From Alphaproteobacteria bacterium (GTDB lineage Bacteria; Pseudomonadota; Alphaproteobacteria; Caulobacterales; Parvularculaceae): DNA of 32,075 bases. The notes beneath the pieces are model-generated. The model had not been told where the DNA came from. It made no database searches and worked only from the letters and a program-made list of their open reading frames with translations. The position numbers and the translations under genes are program-made. Positions within the stretch are counted from its first letter, which is position 1, and each line of letters starts with the position of its first letter. Location of the stretch: assembly GCA_030426465.1 (NCBI GenBank), contig JAUHYK010000052.1:1-32075 (forward strand). The letters are read 5' to 3'. Shown here piece after piece: positions 23,408 to 31,976 of this stretch.

Positions 23408-24565
23408 ATGAGCTCTCGAAAGCTACCAACCCAAGTTAAATTTGATCGCCCAAAAAAATATCGCGTCATTAAAGAACTGGGCAGAGGTGCTTGCGGCGAA
23501 ACGGTCCAACTTCGAGATGAAGAATTGGGGCTGGACTGCGTTGCAAAAAAATATAAGCCACTGCCAGAAATAAACGCGACACCTGCATACGAAGATTATT
23601 TCGACCGTTTCCGCGAAGAGGCCAGAATATTATTTCGCCTCAACCACCCTAACATCGTGCGTGTTTTTAATTTCTTCGACTATGGCGAGAAAAACACCGC
23701 CTACATTCTCATGGAGTTCATCCCTGGAGAAAACATATTAGAATACATTGGGAAAAACCCCGAAAATGCCGACAAAATTTTTGAAGGTATTATCGACGGA
23801 TTTGCACACCTAGAGCAACAACGAGTGTTGCACCGCGATATTCGCCCATTAAATTTTCTAGTCACAAACGATGGTGTTCCAAAAATAATTGATTTTGGCT
23901 TCGGTAAAGAACTTGCTCTTGACTCAGCGAATTATGACAAGAGCATCTCGCTGAATTGGTGGTGCGCACCTCCGACCGATTTCAACGATTCGATTTACGA
24001 TCATCAAACTGAAATTTATTTCGTCGGTAAATTGTTTGAAAAATGTATCGAAGAAAACTCACTAGCCGACTTTAAATACATTCGCCTTGTCCATGAAATG
24101 TGCTTGGATGAACGTTCTAAACGACCGTCGAGTTTTCTAAAGATACAAACAAAAATATTATCTGAGCAGTTCGATGAAATAGACTTCTCTGAACAAGAAG
24201 TTCTTGCTTATCGAGAATTTGCCGAGAGCCTCTCAGATACGTTTTCCCAAATTTCCAATGAGGCCACTTATAGGCGAGATCCACAGGAATTGTTACGCCG
24301 GCTTGAGGATTTGTATAAGAATACAATGCTGGAAAGCACTATTCCTGGGCCAAACAGATTGGCGCGAATATTCGTTGACGGAGCGTTCAACTACTGGAAA
24401 AATCACCAGATACTTGTAACTACGCTGAAAAATTTTATCGGTGTTTTCAAAGCCTCGTCGCCTGAAAAAAGAAATATCCTAATCGGGAATTTGTATATGC
24501 GCTTAGATACAGTTAAGCGCACATCCCCCCCAACCTATGAATTAGATGATGATATTCCTTTTTAA
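23408..24565 (+). CDS. Hanks-type Ser/Thr protein kinase with unknown C-terminal domain, probably acquired
   Basis: The 385-residue product has a protein kinase domain at about 18–250. It shows a glycine loop GRGACGE (25–31), the VAKK lysine (Lys48), candidate helix-C Glu70/71, and catalytic loop HRDIRPLN (142–149, with Arg146 where Lys is usual). DFG is at 162–164, APP (187–189) stands in place of APE, and RP at 239–240 marks the late helices. The helix-F motif reads EIYFVG where DIYSLG is common. The catalytic residues look intact, so it is likely active. Residues ~250–385 are helical and unrecognised; no transmembrane segment or sensor domain is seen. The gene is far more AT-rich than both neighbours (two sampled 60-base rows each contain 20 G+C) and uses different codons, a sign of transfer. 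A perfect 10-bp inverted repeat spans its stop codon. Confidence 0.88.
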   Translation: MSSRKLPTQVKFDRPKKYRVIKELGRGACGETVQLRDEELGLDCVAKKYKPLPEINATPAYEDYFDRFREEARILFRLNHPNIVRVFNFFDYGEKNTAYILMEFIPGENILEYIGKNPENADKIFEGIIDGFAHLEQQRVLHRDIRPLNFLVTNDGVPKIIDFGFGKELALDSANYDKSISLNWWCAPPTDFNDSIYDHQTEIYFVGKLFEKCIEENSLADFKYIRLVHEMCLDERSKRPSSFLKIQTKILSEQFDEIDFSEQEVLAYREFAESLSDTFSQISNEATYRRDPQELLRRLEDLYKNTMLESTIPGPNRLARIFVDGAFNYWKNHQILVTTLKNFIGVFKASSPEKRNILIGNLYMRLDTVKRTSPPTYELDDDIPF

Positions 24566-24577
24566 CAAAGGAATATC
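24551..24577. repeat. Perfect inverted repeat across the kinase stop codon
   Basis: Arms GATATTCCTT (24551–24560) and AAGGAATATC (24568–24577) are exact complements around TTTAACA; the kinase TAA is at 24563–24565. There is no T-run after either arm and the stem is AT-rich, so it is a weak terminator at best. It marks the edge where AT-rich DNA gives way to GC-rich gpmA. Confidence 0.85.
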
Positions 24578-24580
24578 AGA

Positions 24581-25297
24581 TCAAGGTGATGGAATCTTCG
24601 TAGCGCGCTCCTCATCGAGATATTTCGCAGACTTCGGCTTAAGCCCATCATCGAGATCGATCAGCAGCGGATTGCCGGTCGGGATTTCGACATGCACGAT
24701 TTTGTCGTCAGAGACGTTGAAAAGAATCTTCACGAGCGCGCGCAGCGAGTTGCCATGCGCGGCGATCATCAGCGATTCGCCAGCTTTCAAGCGCGGCGCA
24801 ATTTCTTTTTCGAAATAGGGCTGAACGCGATCGAGCGTCAGCTTCAGCGACTCGGTCGCTGGCACCTCACAGCCATAAAGCTTGTAACGCGGGTCGTCTG
24901 AAAGATCGAACTCGCTTCCCTTTTCCAGCGGCGGCGGCGGAATGTCATAGGAGCGCCGCCAGATTTTGACTTGCTCGTCACCATGTTTTTCCGCCGTCTC
25001 GGCCTTATTGAGCCCGGTTAGGCCGCCATAGTGGCGCTCGTTTAACTGCCAGGCGCGCGTCACCGGCAGCCACATCCGGTCCATATCATCGAGGGCGATC
25101 CAGAGTGTGCGGATGGCGCGCTTTTGAACCGATGTGAAACAGGCGGAAAATTCCACGCCGCTTGCCTTGAGCAAATCGCCAGCCTTTTTCGCTTCGGCGC
25201 GGCCACGATCCGTCAGGTCCACATCGACCCAGCCGGTGAACCGGTTTTCCAGGTTCCACTGACTTTGTCCGTGGCGGATCAGGGCAAGGCGGGCCAT
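24581..25297 (-). CDS. gpmA: 2,3-bisphosphoglycerate-dependent phosphoglycerate mutase
   Basis: Interconverts 3- and 2-phosphoglycerate through a phosphohistidine. The ATG at 25297 has a GAGGAGA site; the preceding GTG would add one residue. The 238-residue product has [10 protein letters not shown] with the phosphorylated His9, an [12 protein letters not shown] segment, [14 protein letters not shown] with the proton-donor Glu, and [10 protein letters not shown] with the second catalytic His. Its length and the GLTGLNK segment place it with cofactor-dependent GpmA rather than shorter phosphatases of the superfamily. Converges on the kinase gene with 15 bases between stops; divergent from the isoaspartyl peptidase gene. 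Confidence 0.96.
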   Translation of the reverse strand: MARLALIRHGQSQWNLENRFTGWVDVDLTDRGRAEAKKAGDLLKASGVEFSACFTSVQKRAIRTLWIALDDMDRMWLPVTRAWQLNERHYGGLTGLNKAETAEKHGDEQVKIWRRSYDIPPPPLEKGSEFDLSDDPRYKLYGCEVPATESLKLTLDRVQPYFEKEIAPRLKAGESLMIAAHGNSLRALVKILFNVSDDKIVHVEIPTGNPLLIDLDDGLKPKSAKYLDEERATKIPSP

Positions 25298-25403
25298 CAC
25301 ATTCTCCTCAAAACTATGCGCCGCGCCCTCTTAAAAGCTCGAAGGCGTATTGGCTAGCCTTGACGGGCGCGCGTAACATGGCGCCCAAAAGGAGAGCCCC
25401 AAA

Positions 25404-26300
25404 ATGTCCAAAAAAGCAAAAATCGCCCTCGCCCTTCACGGCGGCGCCGGCGCGCGCAAGGGCCGCGATTATTCCAAAGCCGAGACGCATCTTCTGGAGC
25501 TCGCCCGGCGCGGGGAGACGATGCTTGGCGACGGCGCAGCCGCAGTCGACGTGGTTGAGGCGCTGGTGGAGGATATGGAAGCTTCCGGGTTTTACATCGC
25601 CGGCAAGGGCGCCCCGCCAAACCGCGCCGGTTACGCAGAGCTCGACGCCTCCATCATGGCGAGCGAATGCGGTAGCTTCGCCCGCAAGGCGGGCTCCGTC
25701 GCGGCCGTGAAACATTTGAAATCGCCAGTGAAAGCTGCGCGCGCTGTTATGGATCTGACGCCCCATGTCATGCTCGCCGGCCGCGGCGCTGAAAATTTCT
25801 GTTACAAGCACCAGCTTGAATTCATCGAAAACCCTGAGAGCTATTACGTCGTGCCGGTGGGCGTCGAACCGGAAGAGATGACGCAGGCCGAACTGGGCCA
25901 TGGCACCGTCGGCGCGGTCGCATTGGACGCGGAAGGACGTATCGCCGCGGCGACCTCCACCGGCGGCGTATTCGGAAAGCTTGAAGGCCGCGTCGGGGAC
26001 ACGCCGCTGATCGGTTCCGGAACATGGGCGGACGAATTTGTCGGCGCGTCCTGCACCGGCCTTGGCGAATATTTTATTCTCGCCGGCGGCGCACAAGATG
26101 TTGCGAGCCGCGTGCGCTATCAGGGCTCCGATCTTCAAACCGCCGCCACTGGACTGATCAAGGATGTCGCCCGCCTTGGCGGAGATGGCGGCGTCATCGC
26201 GGTTTCACGGGAGGGAGACATCGCCTTCGCCTGGAATTCCGACGGCATGAAGCGCGCCGGCTTCGGTCCGAGTCAGGAGCTGTTTGCGGCGACGTTTTAG
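25404..26300 (+). CDS. iaaA: Isoaspartyl peptidase / L-asparaginase (Ntn hydrolase, plant type)
   Basis: Hydrolyses beta-aspartyl dipeptides and often asparagine after autocleavage into two subunits. The 298-residue product starts with [11 protein letters not shown] (7–17), has [15 protein letters not shown], and [11 protein letters not shown], in which Thr168 would become the N-terminal nucleophile of the beta subunit. [15 protein letters not shown], typical of this family, follows, then a C-terminal GGDGG segment. ATG at 25404 follows AAAGGAGA. In the alpha chain, [17 protein letters not shown] replaces the more usual GSVLT…ELDASIMDG wording, a moderate divergence. The divergent spacer to gpmA is 106 bases. 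It converges on the EEP lipoprotein gene with 7 bases between stops. Confidence 0.92.
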   Translation: MSKKAKIALALHGGAGARKGRDYSKAETHLLELARRGETMLGDGAAAVDVVEALVEDMEASGFYIAGKGAPPNRAGYAELDASIMASECGSFARKAGSVAAVKHLKSPVKAARAVMDLTPHVMLAGRGAENFCYKHQLEFIENPESYYVVPVGVEPEEMTQAELGHGTVGAVALDAEGRIAAATSTGGVFGKLEGRVGDTPLIGSGTWADEFVGASCTGLGEYFILAGGAQDVASRVRYQGSDLQTAATGLIKDVARLGGDGGVIAVSREGDIAFAWNSDGMKRAGFGPSQELFAATF

Positions 26301-26307
26301 GCGTCGC

Positions 26308-27558
26308 TTAATCTCTCACAATTTGCAAATCGCGCCAGACAAGACGGTGGTCGGAGCTTTCAACCGGATAGCCCGGCCCCACAAGGTCGTAATGAGGCTC
26401 ATCGGGCGCCGGCCAGAAGACGCCGGAATCCTTTTCGCGCAAACCCACTCTTGAAAACAACACGTAATCGAGATGAAGATTGCCGACGCCAGTTTCGGGG
26501 TCGTCGCCAAAGTCGGCGGTATCCTCAGCCGGATCACCCTGATGTGAGGCGTTTGCGCCGCCCTGAAGCGCAGCCTGCGCAGCGCCGCCTGCGCTTTTCG
26601 GGAAAGGCGCGTCAGAGACCAACGGCGAAGTCAGCAATTGTCCGATGGCGCCCGGAACCGCGCCCGCGTCATAAGGATCGGCGTTGAGATCGCCCATGAT
26701 GACAAAACGTTCGCCTTTCGGCAAACCGCCACGCTTGCCCTTATCGTCGTAGATATAACCGTCGGGATCGCCGGCGATATAATCAGCCCACAAACGAATC
26801 TCATCGTGGTTGCGCTTGCCGTTGCGGTCTTCCTCACCGTCGAAACTCGGCGGCGTCGGATGGCTGGTGAGCACATGCACGCGCTCGCCTTCTATGATCA
26901 CGGGAACATCTACATGGTTCTTTGATGAGAGCCGGAAAACCTCCAGCGCTTCAGTACTGTACCAATCCGCCGGTTCATCTGTCGCAGAGTCATCAGGCAG
27001 TAGCGCCCCGGGCATGTCTTTCCACATAAAGGTCTGAAAGGTGCGCACACCCGCAGCATCAATGGGATATTTCGACAGCAGCACAAAGGCGTATTGCCCA
27101 GGAAACTCGCCATATCCATAGGCGTCGCCGCCATAGGCCCGCGAGCCTGGCTCGGTTGTTGCGACGCCATCGCGATCGAAATCGCGGCCTGACGCAAGTC
27201 CGGTATTGGTTGGCGCAATGTAGGTGTAAGGATAAACAGCGGGGTCGGCGCCGTTCTGGCTATGGGCGAGATAATTTTCCTGAAACAGTCTCAGCGCCTC
27301 ACCGTTTTCATCGTAATCGAACTCACTGAGCAGGAGAACATCCGGCGCAACACGCTGAATGATTTCCGCGACTTTTTGCGCCTGGATCGTGTCCGGTTTT
27401 TTCATGTCCGCAAGCAGCGCGCCTTCCTGCGGCCGATTGAGATAAGCGTTGAACGCAGCAAAACGCACGGTTGTTTCCGAGGCGCGGGAGTCGGGAGAAA
27501 CATCCGTAGCGCATGCTGAGAGGCAGGCGAGCGCCATGATTATCGTCAAAATTCTCAC
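26308..27558 (-). CDS. Endonuclease/exonuclease/phosphatase family lipoprotein
   Basis: The GTG at 27558 is chosen because GGAGG lies nine bases upstream and it opens directly on a lipoprotein signal (RILTIIMALACLSAC, lipobox LSAC, Cys16). The longer frame from 27579 has no ribosome site. The 416-residue product carries the EEP (DNase I-like) motifs in order: FNAYLN, LLLSEFD (metal-binding Glu), LTSHPTPP, GDLNADP (Asp and Asn), LDYVLFS and SSDHRLVW (catalytic Asp-His). All catalytic positions appear intact, so a metal-dependent phosphodiesterase or phosphatase on the outer membrane is likely; the substrate is unknown. It is two bases short of overlapping… the DUF6768 gene ends 23 bases upstream, so it may be co-transcribed with the sigma factor unit. 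Confidence 0.86.
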   Translation of the reverse strand: MRILTIIMALACLSACATDVSPDSRASETTVRFAAFNAYLNRPQEGALLADMKKPDTIQAQKVAEIIQRVAPDVLLLSEFDYDENGEALRLFQENYLAHSQNGADPAVYPYTYIAPTNTGLASGRDFDRDGVATTEPGSRAYGGDAYGYGEFPGQYAFVLLSKYPIDAAGVRTFQTFMWKDMPGALLPDDSATDEPADWYSTEALEVFRLSSKNHVDVPVIIEGERVHVLTSHPTPPSFDGEEDRNGKRNHDEIRLWADYIAGDPDGYIYDDKGKRGGLPKGERFVIMGDLNADPYDAGAVPGAIGQLLTSPLVSDAPFPKSAGGAAQAALQGGANASHQGDPAEDTADFGDDPETGVGNLHLDYVLFSRVGLREKDSGVFWPAPDEPHYDLVGPGYPVESSDHRLVWRDLQIVRD

Positions 27559-27581
27559 GCTCGCCTCCGATTGCGCCACTG

Positions 27582-27956
27582 TCAGGCCGAATGTGTGCCC
27601 TGCCCGCGCGCAATTTGCAATTCAAGCCGCTTCACCTCGCGCAAGATGCGGTTTGTCTCCATCCGCATCCAGAACCAGATTTTCAAAAACCCGACCATTA
27701 CCATCAACATGACAGCCCCGGCGCCCCACCGCGCCGCGTCGATCGCTGCGGCCGCATCAAAAAATTTCCAGCCGCAATAGACTGCCCCTATGAACAGAAC
27801 GAACGTGATAAGCGTTGCAAAAAGCGCGAGACCGCCGAGCTTGCCGCTGTAAATTCCGAAGACCTGACCAAACAGGCCCTGCTCTTCGAAATCGCCCAGA
27901 AGCGCACGATCTTCCTCATTCAAGGCTTCTTCAATTTTCCGATCCAGATCATCCAT
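27582..27956 (-). CDS. DUF6768 family membrane protein, coupled to an ECF sigma factor
   Basis: The ATG at 27956 overlaps the sigma-factor stop by eight bases (ATGGATGA), giving 124 residues. The N-terminal ~45 residues are acidic (DDLDRKIEEALNEEDRALLGDFEEQGLFGQV). Two transmembrane segments follow (about 55–80 and 87–108), then a basic helix ending in RLELQIARGQG. This layout matches DUF6768, which I recall as a common partner of this sigma-factor type. By position and topology it may act as an anti-sigma factor or a membrane sensor, but it lacks a recognisable zinc anti-sigma (HxxxCxxC) motif, so this is inference. Confidence 0.8.
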   Translation of the reverse strand: MDDLDRKIEEALNEEDRALLGDFEEQGLFGQVFGIYSGKLGGLALFATLITFVLFIGAVYCGWKFFDAAAAIDAARWGAGAVMLMVMVGFLKIWFWMRMETNRILREVKRLELQIARGQGTHSA

Positions 27957-28527
27957 GGCTTTCGCCTCCTTCCAACGCCGCGCGCAATTTGCGCCGCGCA
28001 TGCATCAGGCGGGTTTTTACCGTGCCCGCCGGCACATTCAGCGCCGCCGCAATTTCCGCGACGCTGAAATCCTCTGTATAAAAAAGCGCAATCGCTGCCC
28101 GTTGTTCCGCTGGCAGGGTCGCCATGGCGGCGCGCAACGGCGCCGCATCAGCGCTCATCTCCGCCGCCGATTCCACTTGCGGCATCGACTTGACTTCGGA
28201 CGCATAGGCCGCGCTCAGCTTCCGCTCGCGCTGGCGTTTGCGAATTTGGTCCGCCGCACGACGCGTTACGATCCGATAGGCCCAGGCCGGAAAGGCGCGC
28301 GCATCGTCAAGACGCGAGAGCCCCCGCGTGATATCGGCCCAAGCCTCCTGGACAATATCGCGCGCCGCTTCTCCTTCACCGAGCAGGCGAAAGGCGTGCG
28401 CAAGCAGTTTCGGTTGCCAGCGCTCCGCCAACCGCGTGAAAGCGGCGCGGTCGCCAGCGCGCGCCGACGCGGCGAGATACTCATCAAAGATTCGCGCCTT
28501 TCGGCGGGCGGGTTGTCGACGGGACAT
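27949..28527 (-). CDS. ECF-family RNA polymerase sigma factor
   Basis: The 192-residue product has sigma region 2 at about 25–100 (LLAHAFRLLGEGEAARDIVQEAW, then DDARAFPAWAYRIVTRRAAD) and region 4 at about 138–187 (LPAEQRAAIALFYTEDFSVAEIAAALNVPAGTVKTRLMHARRKL), a helix-turn-helix with the TVKTRL recognition helix. There is no region 1 or 3, as in group IV sigmas. A basic tail (RRQPARRKAR) begins the protein. Its target promoters and signal are unknown. It is translationally overlapped by the DUF6768 gene and divergent from the DUF1704 gene across 114 bases, a plausible place for an autoregulated promoter, though I could not identify one. Confidence 0.92.
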   Translation of the reverse strand: MSRRQPARRKARIFDEYLAASARAGDRAAFTRLAERWQPKLLAHAFRLLGEGEAARDIVQEAWADITRGLSRLDDARAFPAWAYRIVTRRAADQIRKRQRERKLSAAYASEVKSMPQVESAAEMSADAAPLRAAMATLPAEQRAAIALFYTEDFSVAEIAAALNVPAGTVKTRLMHARRKLRAALEGGESHG

Positions 28528-28641
28528 GGGTCCTGCCTTTTTTGCGTTCTTTGGACTTCAAGTCGCGCGCCAGCGCAAACTGGTTCAATTCTCCGCCGAA
28601 AGCACCTAACATATCAAAATTGCTGATTTTTTCAGGTTCTC

Positions 28642-29910
28642 ATGACTGCAGCGCTTTCCAAAACCGAACTCGAAAAGCTGAAACAGGCGGCCGCTTATCT
28701 GGAGGAGGCGGAAAAGCGTTTGCCAGTCCTGCGCACCCTGAGCTGGGACCGCGCCCACGCCGATGCGTTTTTCAAGAACGGTGAAAAAGAGCCGCCAAAC
28801 CCGGAATACCCCGCCGTTGATCCGACCCCCTCGCTGGAGCTTGTGCTGCGCGCGCGCGCAATGATCGACGGATCGAGCGAGGCCCATAACTGGCTGAGGC
28901 GCTTCGCTGATATCACTGAAGAAACCGCCCTCCTCCTCAGCGTGGTCGGCACCTCAATGTTTCATGGTCATTCCCGCGCGCTTTATGGCGGTCCCACATC
29001 CCCTGTCGCGGACGGCAAGACGACGGCGCTCGATCTGGCGCAGCGGCTCGATACGCTGTTAAGCGAATTCGATGCGCCCGCGGAACGTATGGAGCCGCCG
29101 GCGCAATTGTCAGCACAGGAACTTAAGAAGCGGCTCGACGACGCGCTTCCGCAATATTTCGGCGACGCCGCGCCGCGCATTGAGGTCACGCTGAATGTCT
29201 CCGCGAAAGCTGCAGCCGGACGCGACTACATCAAGCTGCGCGAAGACGCATCATTTTCCGATCTCGACAAGCAGCAACTGTTGCAGCATGAAGCGCTGGT
29301 TCACATCGCAACCGGTTTCAATGGCGCGTCCCAACCGCATTTCCCGATTCTTGGCGAAGCCTATCCCGGCAATGCCCGGACTCAAGAAGGCCTTGCCGTA
29401 TTCGCCGAGTTTATTTCCGGCGCGCTCGACCCTCGCCGTTTCAAGCGGCTTGCCGACCGCGTCATCGCCATCAATATGTCGGCCGAGGGCGCCGACTTTA
29501 TCCAGCTCTATCAATTCTTCCGGGAACGCAGCGGAAACGACGCGCCCTTTGAAGCTTTTGAAAGCGCCCGCCGCGTCGTGCGCGGCGGCCTCGTCAATGG
29601 CGGTGGGCCGTTTACCAAAGACTCGATTTATCTTCAGGGGCTTTTGGAAGTACACAACTATCTGCGCACCGTCGTGCGCGCTGGCGATGCGGGCTATATC
29701 CGGCTGTTATTTTCCGGAAAAATCGATCTCGACGATCTCGCCGCGATGAAATTCCTGCGCGAGGAAGGGCTTCTCGAGGAGCCACGCTACTTACCGCCTT
29801 GGGCGACGGATCTGCGCTGGCTCCTCTCCTATCTCGCTTATTCAACCTTTCTCAACGGCATCGACCTGAAAAGCGTCAACGCGCGTTACGAAACGCTGTT
29901 TCGCAGCTAA
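28642..29910 (+). CDS. DUF1704 / QEGLA-motif protein, putative zinc metallopeptidase
   Basis: The 422-residue product is of the TIGR02421/DUF1704 type, named in bacteria for the QEGLA motif, here Q248–A252 in [13 protein letters not shown]. It also has [11 protein letters not shown] with His216, Glu217 and His221, an HExxxH metal-binding motif. With Glu249 as third ligand this is the active-site pattern of MATCAP-type carboxypeptidases (the animal KIAA0895 family that removes tubulin tyrosine); that link is family knowledge, and the bacterial substrate is unknown. The N-terminal ~150 residues are helical. [23 protein letters not shown] lies in the C-terminal half. The ribosome site is weak. 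Its TAA overlaps the trpS stop codon on the other strand. Confidence 0.88.
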   Translation: MTAALSKTELEKLKQAAAYLEEAEKRLPVLRTLSWDRAHADAFFKNGEKEPPNPEYPAVDPTPSLELVLRARAMIDGSSEAHNWLRRFADITEETALLLSVVGTSMFHGHSRALYGGPTSPVADGKTTALDLAQRLDTLLSEFDAPAERMEPPAQLSAQELKKRLDDALPQYFGDAAPRIEVTLNVSAKAAAGRDYIKLREDASFSDLDKQQLLQHEALVHIATGFNGASQPHFPILGEAYPGNARTQEGLAVFAEFISGALDPRRFKRLADRVIAINMSAEGADFIQLYQFFRERSGNDAPFEAFESARRVVRGGLVNGGGPFTKDSIYLQGLLEVHNYLRTVVRAGDAGYIRLLFSGKIDLDDLAAMKFLREEGLLEEPRYLPPWATDLRWLLSYLAYSTFLNGIDLKSVNARYETLFRS

Positions 29911-30938
29911 ACCACGAAGCCAACGATTTCCTTTACTTCCTTCACCGTTTGATCGGCGATGACGGACGCTTTTTCGGCGCCCGCCGTAAGAAGGCTGTCC
30001 AGGTGATCGGGATCGGCTTCGAGACGGCGCAACTCATCGCCAATGGGTGCGATCTTATCAACAACGAGTTCGGCCAGCGCCGGTTTGAATGCGCCAAAGC
30101 CTTGTCCGCCAAATTCGGAAAGAATATCGGCCGACGACTTGCCGGAAAGCGCGGCGTAAATCGCGACAAGATTCGCCGCCTCCGCACGGCCCTCAAGCCC
30201 GTCCGGCTCGGACGGCAGCGCATCGGCGTCCGACTTCGCCTTCTTGATCTTGCGCGCAATTGTATCGGCGTCGTCGCGAAGAAAGATGCAGGCGTTTTCC
30301 GACGGGTCGGATTTCGACATCTTTTTCGTTCCGTCTTTGAGCGACATGATACGCGCACCGGCGTCGCCGAACTGCCCCCCCTTGATTAAAGGTTCTGGCA
30401 ACGGAAAGAAATCCGGCTGCTTGAAATCATGATTGAACTTGCCGGCAATGTCGCGCGACAACTCAAGGTGCTGCTTCTGGTCCTCGCCCACAGGCACATG
30501 CGTCGCCTTATAGACGAGGATGTCCGCCGCCTGCAGCACCGGATAGGTGTAAAGCCCAACCGATGAGCGCTCTGCGTTCTTCCCAGCTTTTTCCTTGAAC
30601 TGCGTCATGCGGTCGAGCCATCCGAGACGCGCGACGCAGTTGAAAATCCAGGCGAGCTCTGCATGCGCGCGCACCTTCGACTGCGGAAAGACGGTCGCGA
30701 TTTTGGGGTCGATGCCTGCCGCCAGATAGGACGCCGCAATATGGCGAGTTTGACGGCGAAGCTGCTCCGGCTCCTGCCAAACCGTGATCGCATGCATGTC
30801 AGCGAGAAAATAATAGCACTCATATTCGTGCTGAAGCGCGACGAATTTACGGATCGCGCCTATATAATTGCCGAGATGCATCTCGCCTGACGTCTGAATG
30901 CCGGACAAAACGCGCATGGGACCTTGGTAACCGCTCAT
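29907..30938 (-). CDS. trpS: Tryptophan–tRNA ligase
   Basis: Class I aminoacyl-tRNA synthetase charging tRNA-Trp. The 343-residue product has the HIGH-equivalent [10 protein letters not shown] (16–25), the dimer/active-site segments [11 protein letters not shown] and [27 protein letters not shown], and KMSKS at 206–210. Length is standard. Two starts are possible: ATG at 30938, or Met8 (30917), which has AAGG eight bases upstream; family N-termini fit either. It is 36 bases downstream of murJ and co-oriented, the murJ–trpS order common in alphaproteobacteria. No terminator is seen at its 3' end, where it overlaps the convergent DUF1704 gene by three bases. Confidence 0.96.
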   Translation of the reverse strand: MSGYQGPMRVLSGIQTSGEMHLGNYIGAIRKFVALQHEYECYYFLADMHAITVWQEPEQLRRQTRHIAASYLAAGIDPKIATVFPQSKVRAHAELAWIFNCVARLGWLDRMTQFKEKAGKNAERSSVGLYTYPVLQAADILVYKATHVPVGEDQKQHLELSRDIAGKFNHDFKQPDFFPLPEPLIKGGQFGDAGARIMSLKDGTKKMSKSDPSENACIFLRDDADTIARKIKKAKSDADALPSEPDGLEGRAEAANLVAIYAALSGKSSADILSEFGGQGFGAFKPALAELVVDKIAPIGDELRRLEADPDHLDSLLTAGAEKASVIADQTVKEVKEIVGFVV

Positions 30939-30974
30939 CGTAGGCTCTTTCGGAGTTCTTACAAAATGGCGGGA

Positions 30975-31976
30975 TTATTTCCCGCCGGGGCCCGACTTGT
31001 AGTCGGCGAGACGCACGGCGCCAAGCGCATAGGTGAGAACGCCGTAAAGAACGAGCCCGGCGGCGGACAGTCCCATGACGACCAGCCACTCACGGCCCCA
31101 CAGATAGGCTGAGAGTGCGTCTGTCTGTGGCAGGCAAAACCATAGGAAAGCGCCAAGCCCCGCAACGGCGACGAGAATGCGCATGAAACGGCCCATGAGT
31201 TCTGCGCTGGGACGGAAGAGATGCTGGCGATAAAGCCGCTGGGCCAGCAAGGCGACCTGCAACCATGCGGCGAAAGATGTGGCGAAAGCGACGGCGAGAA
31301 AACCGAAAAACTGAAACAGCGCGAGGGACAGAGCTGTATTCACAGCGATCGACAGAAGCGCGTAATACATTGGTGTTTTGGTGTCTTCGCGCGCGAAAAA
31401 GGCGGGCGTAAAGATCTTGAGCCAGACAAATGCCGGCAGGCCTGCGCCAAAGATGGCCAGTGCGAACCCCGTCTTGCGCACATCTTCCGGCGTGAAGGCG
31501 GATCGGTTGACGCCAAACAAGGAAAGTGCATCGCCAGCCAGTCCGCGGAACAAAGCATCGCAAATCGCCTCTCCCAAAATGATAAAGGCAATCGCGGCGG
31601 GTAGCGCGAGCAGCGCAGCAAGCTCCAAAGAGCGGTTGAGCGCGCGGGCGGCGCCTTTTTCATCGCCAGCCTTCACCCGCGCCGACAGCATGGGCAACAG
31701 GACAACGCCGAGGGCGATGCCGATGACCGCCAGCGGCAACTGATAAAGCTGATCAGCGTTCATCAGCCATGAAACAGCGCCCGGCTCCTGACTGGCGATA
31801 TTGGTGCCGACGATAAGATTGATCTGCACGGCGCCGGCGCTGATAAAACCGGGAGCGCCGAGTGCGAAAAGCCGTTTCAAGCGCGGCGTCAGGCGCGGCA
31901 TGCGCAGCCGCAAAAGATATCCTTGCCGCCAGGCGCCGAAAATAAGCAACGCCAGCTGCGCAACGCCGCCCAGGGC
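30975..31976 (-). CDS. murJ: Lipid II flippase MurJ, C-terminal ~330 residues only
   Basis: MurJ flips the peptidoglycan precursor lipid II across the inner membrane. The visible part covers roughly the last two-thirds: GGVAQLALLIFGAWRQG, RMPRLTPRLKRLFALGAPG, QINLIVGTNIAS, LPLAVIGIALGVVLLPMLS, and FAREDTKTPMYYALLS, all diagnostic of MurJ/MviN. About nine hydrophobic segments follow one another to the C-terminus. Upstream of about base 31976 the frame stays open to the window end, but the residues become strongly hydrophilic (rich in His, Gln, Glu and Arg) and no longer fit the family, which should show further transmembrane helices here. The missing N-terminal part is therefore replaced by other sequence. 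The break position is uncertain by about 20 bases. Confidence 0.9.
   Translation of the reverse strand, partial: ALGGVAQLALLIFGAWRQGYLLRLRMPRLTPRLKRLFALGAPGFISAGAVQINLIVGTNIASQEPGAVSWLMNADQLYQLPLAVIGIALGVVLLPMLSARVKAGDEKGAARALNRSLELAALLALPAAIAFIILGEAICDALFRGLAGDALSLFGVNRSAFTPEDVRKTGFALAIFGAGLPAFVWLKIFTPAFFAREDTKTPMYYALLSIAVNTALSLALFQFFGFLAVAFATSFAAWLQVALLAQRLYRQHLFRPSAELMGRFMRILVAVAGLGAFLWFCLPQTDALSAYLWGREWLVVMGLSAAGLVLYGVLTYALGAVRLADYKSGPGGK

Noticed and set aside
25314-26138. Minus-strand open frame opposite iaaA (274 codons)
   Set aside because: Antisense shadow of a clear Ntn hydrolase gene; composition unlike a protein.
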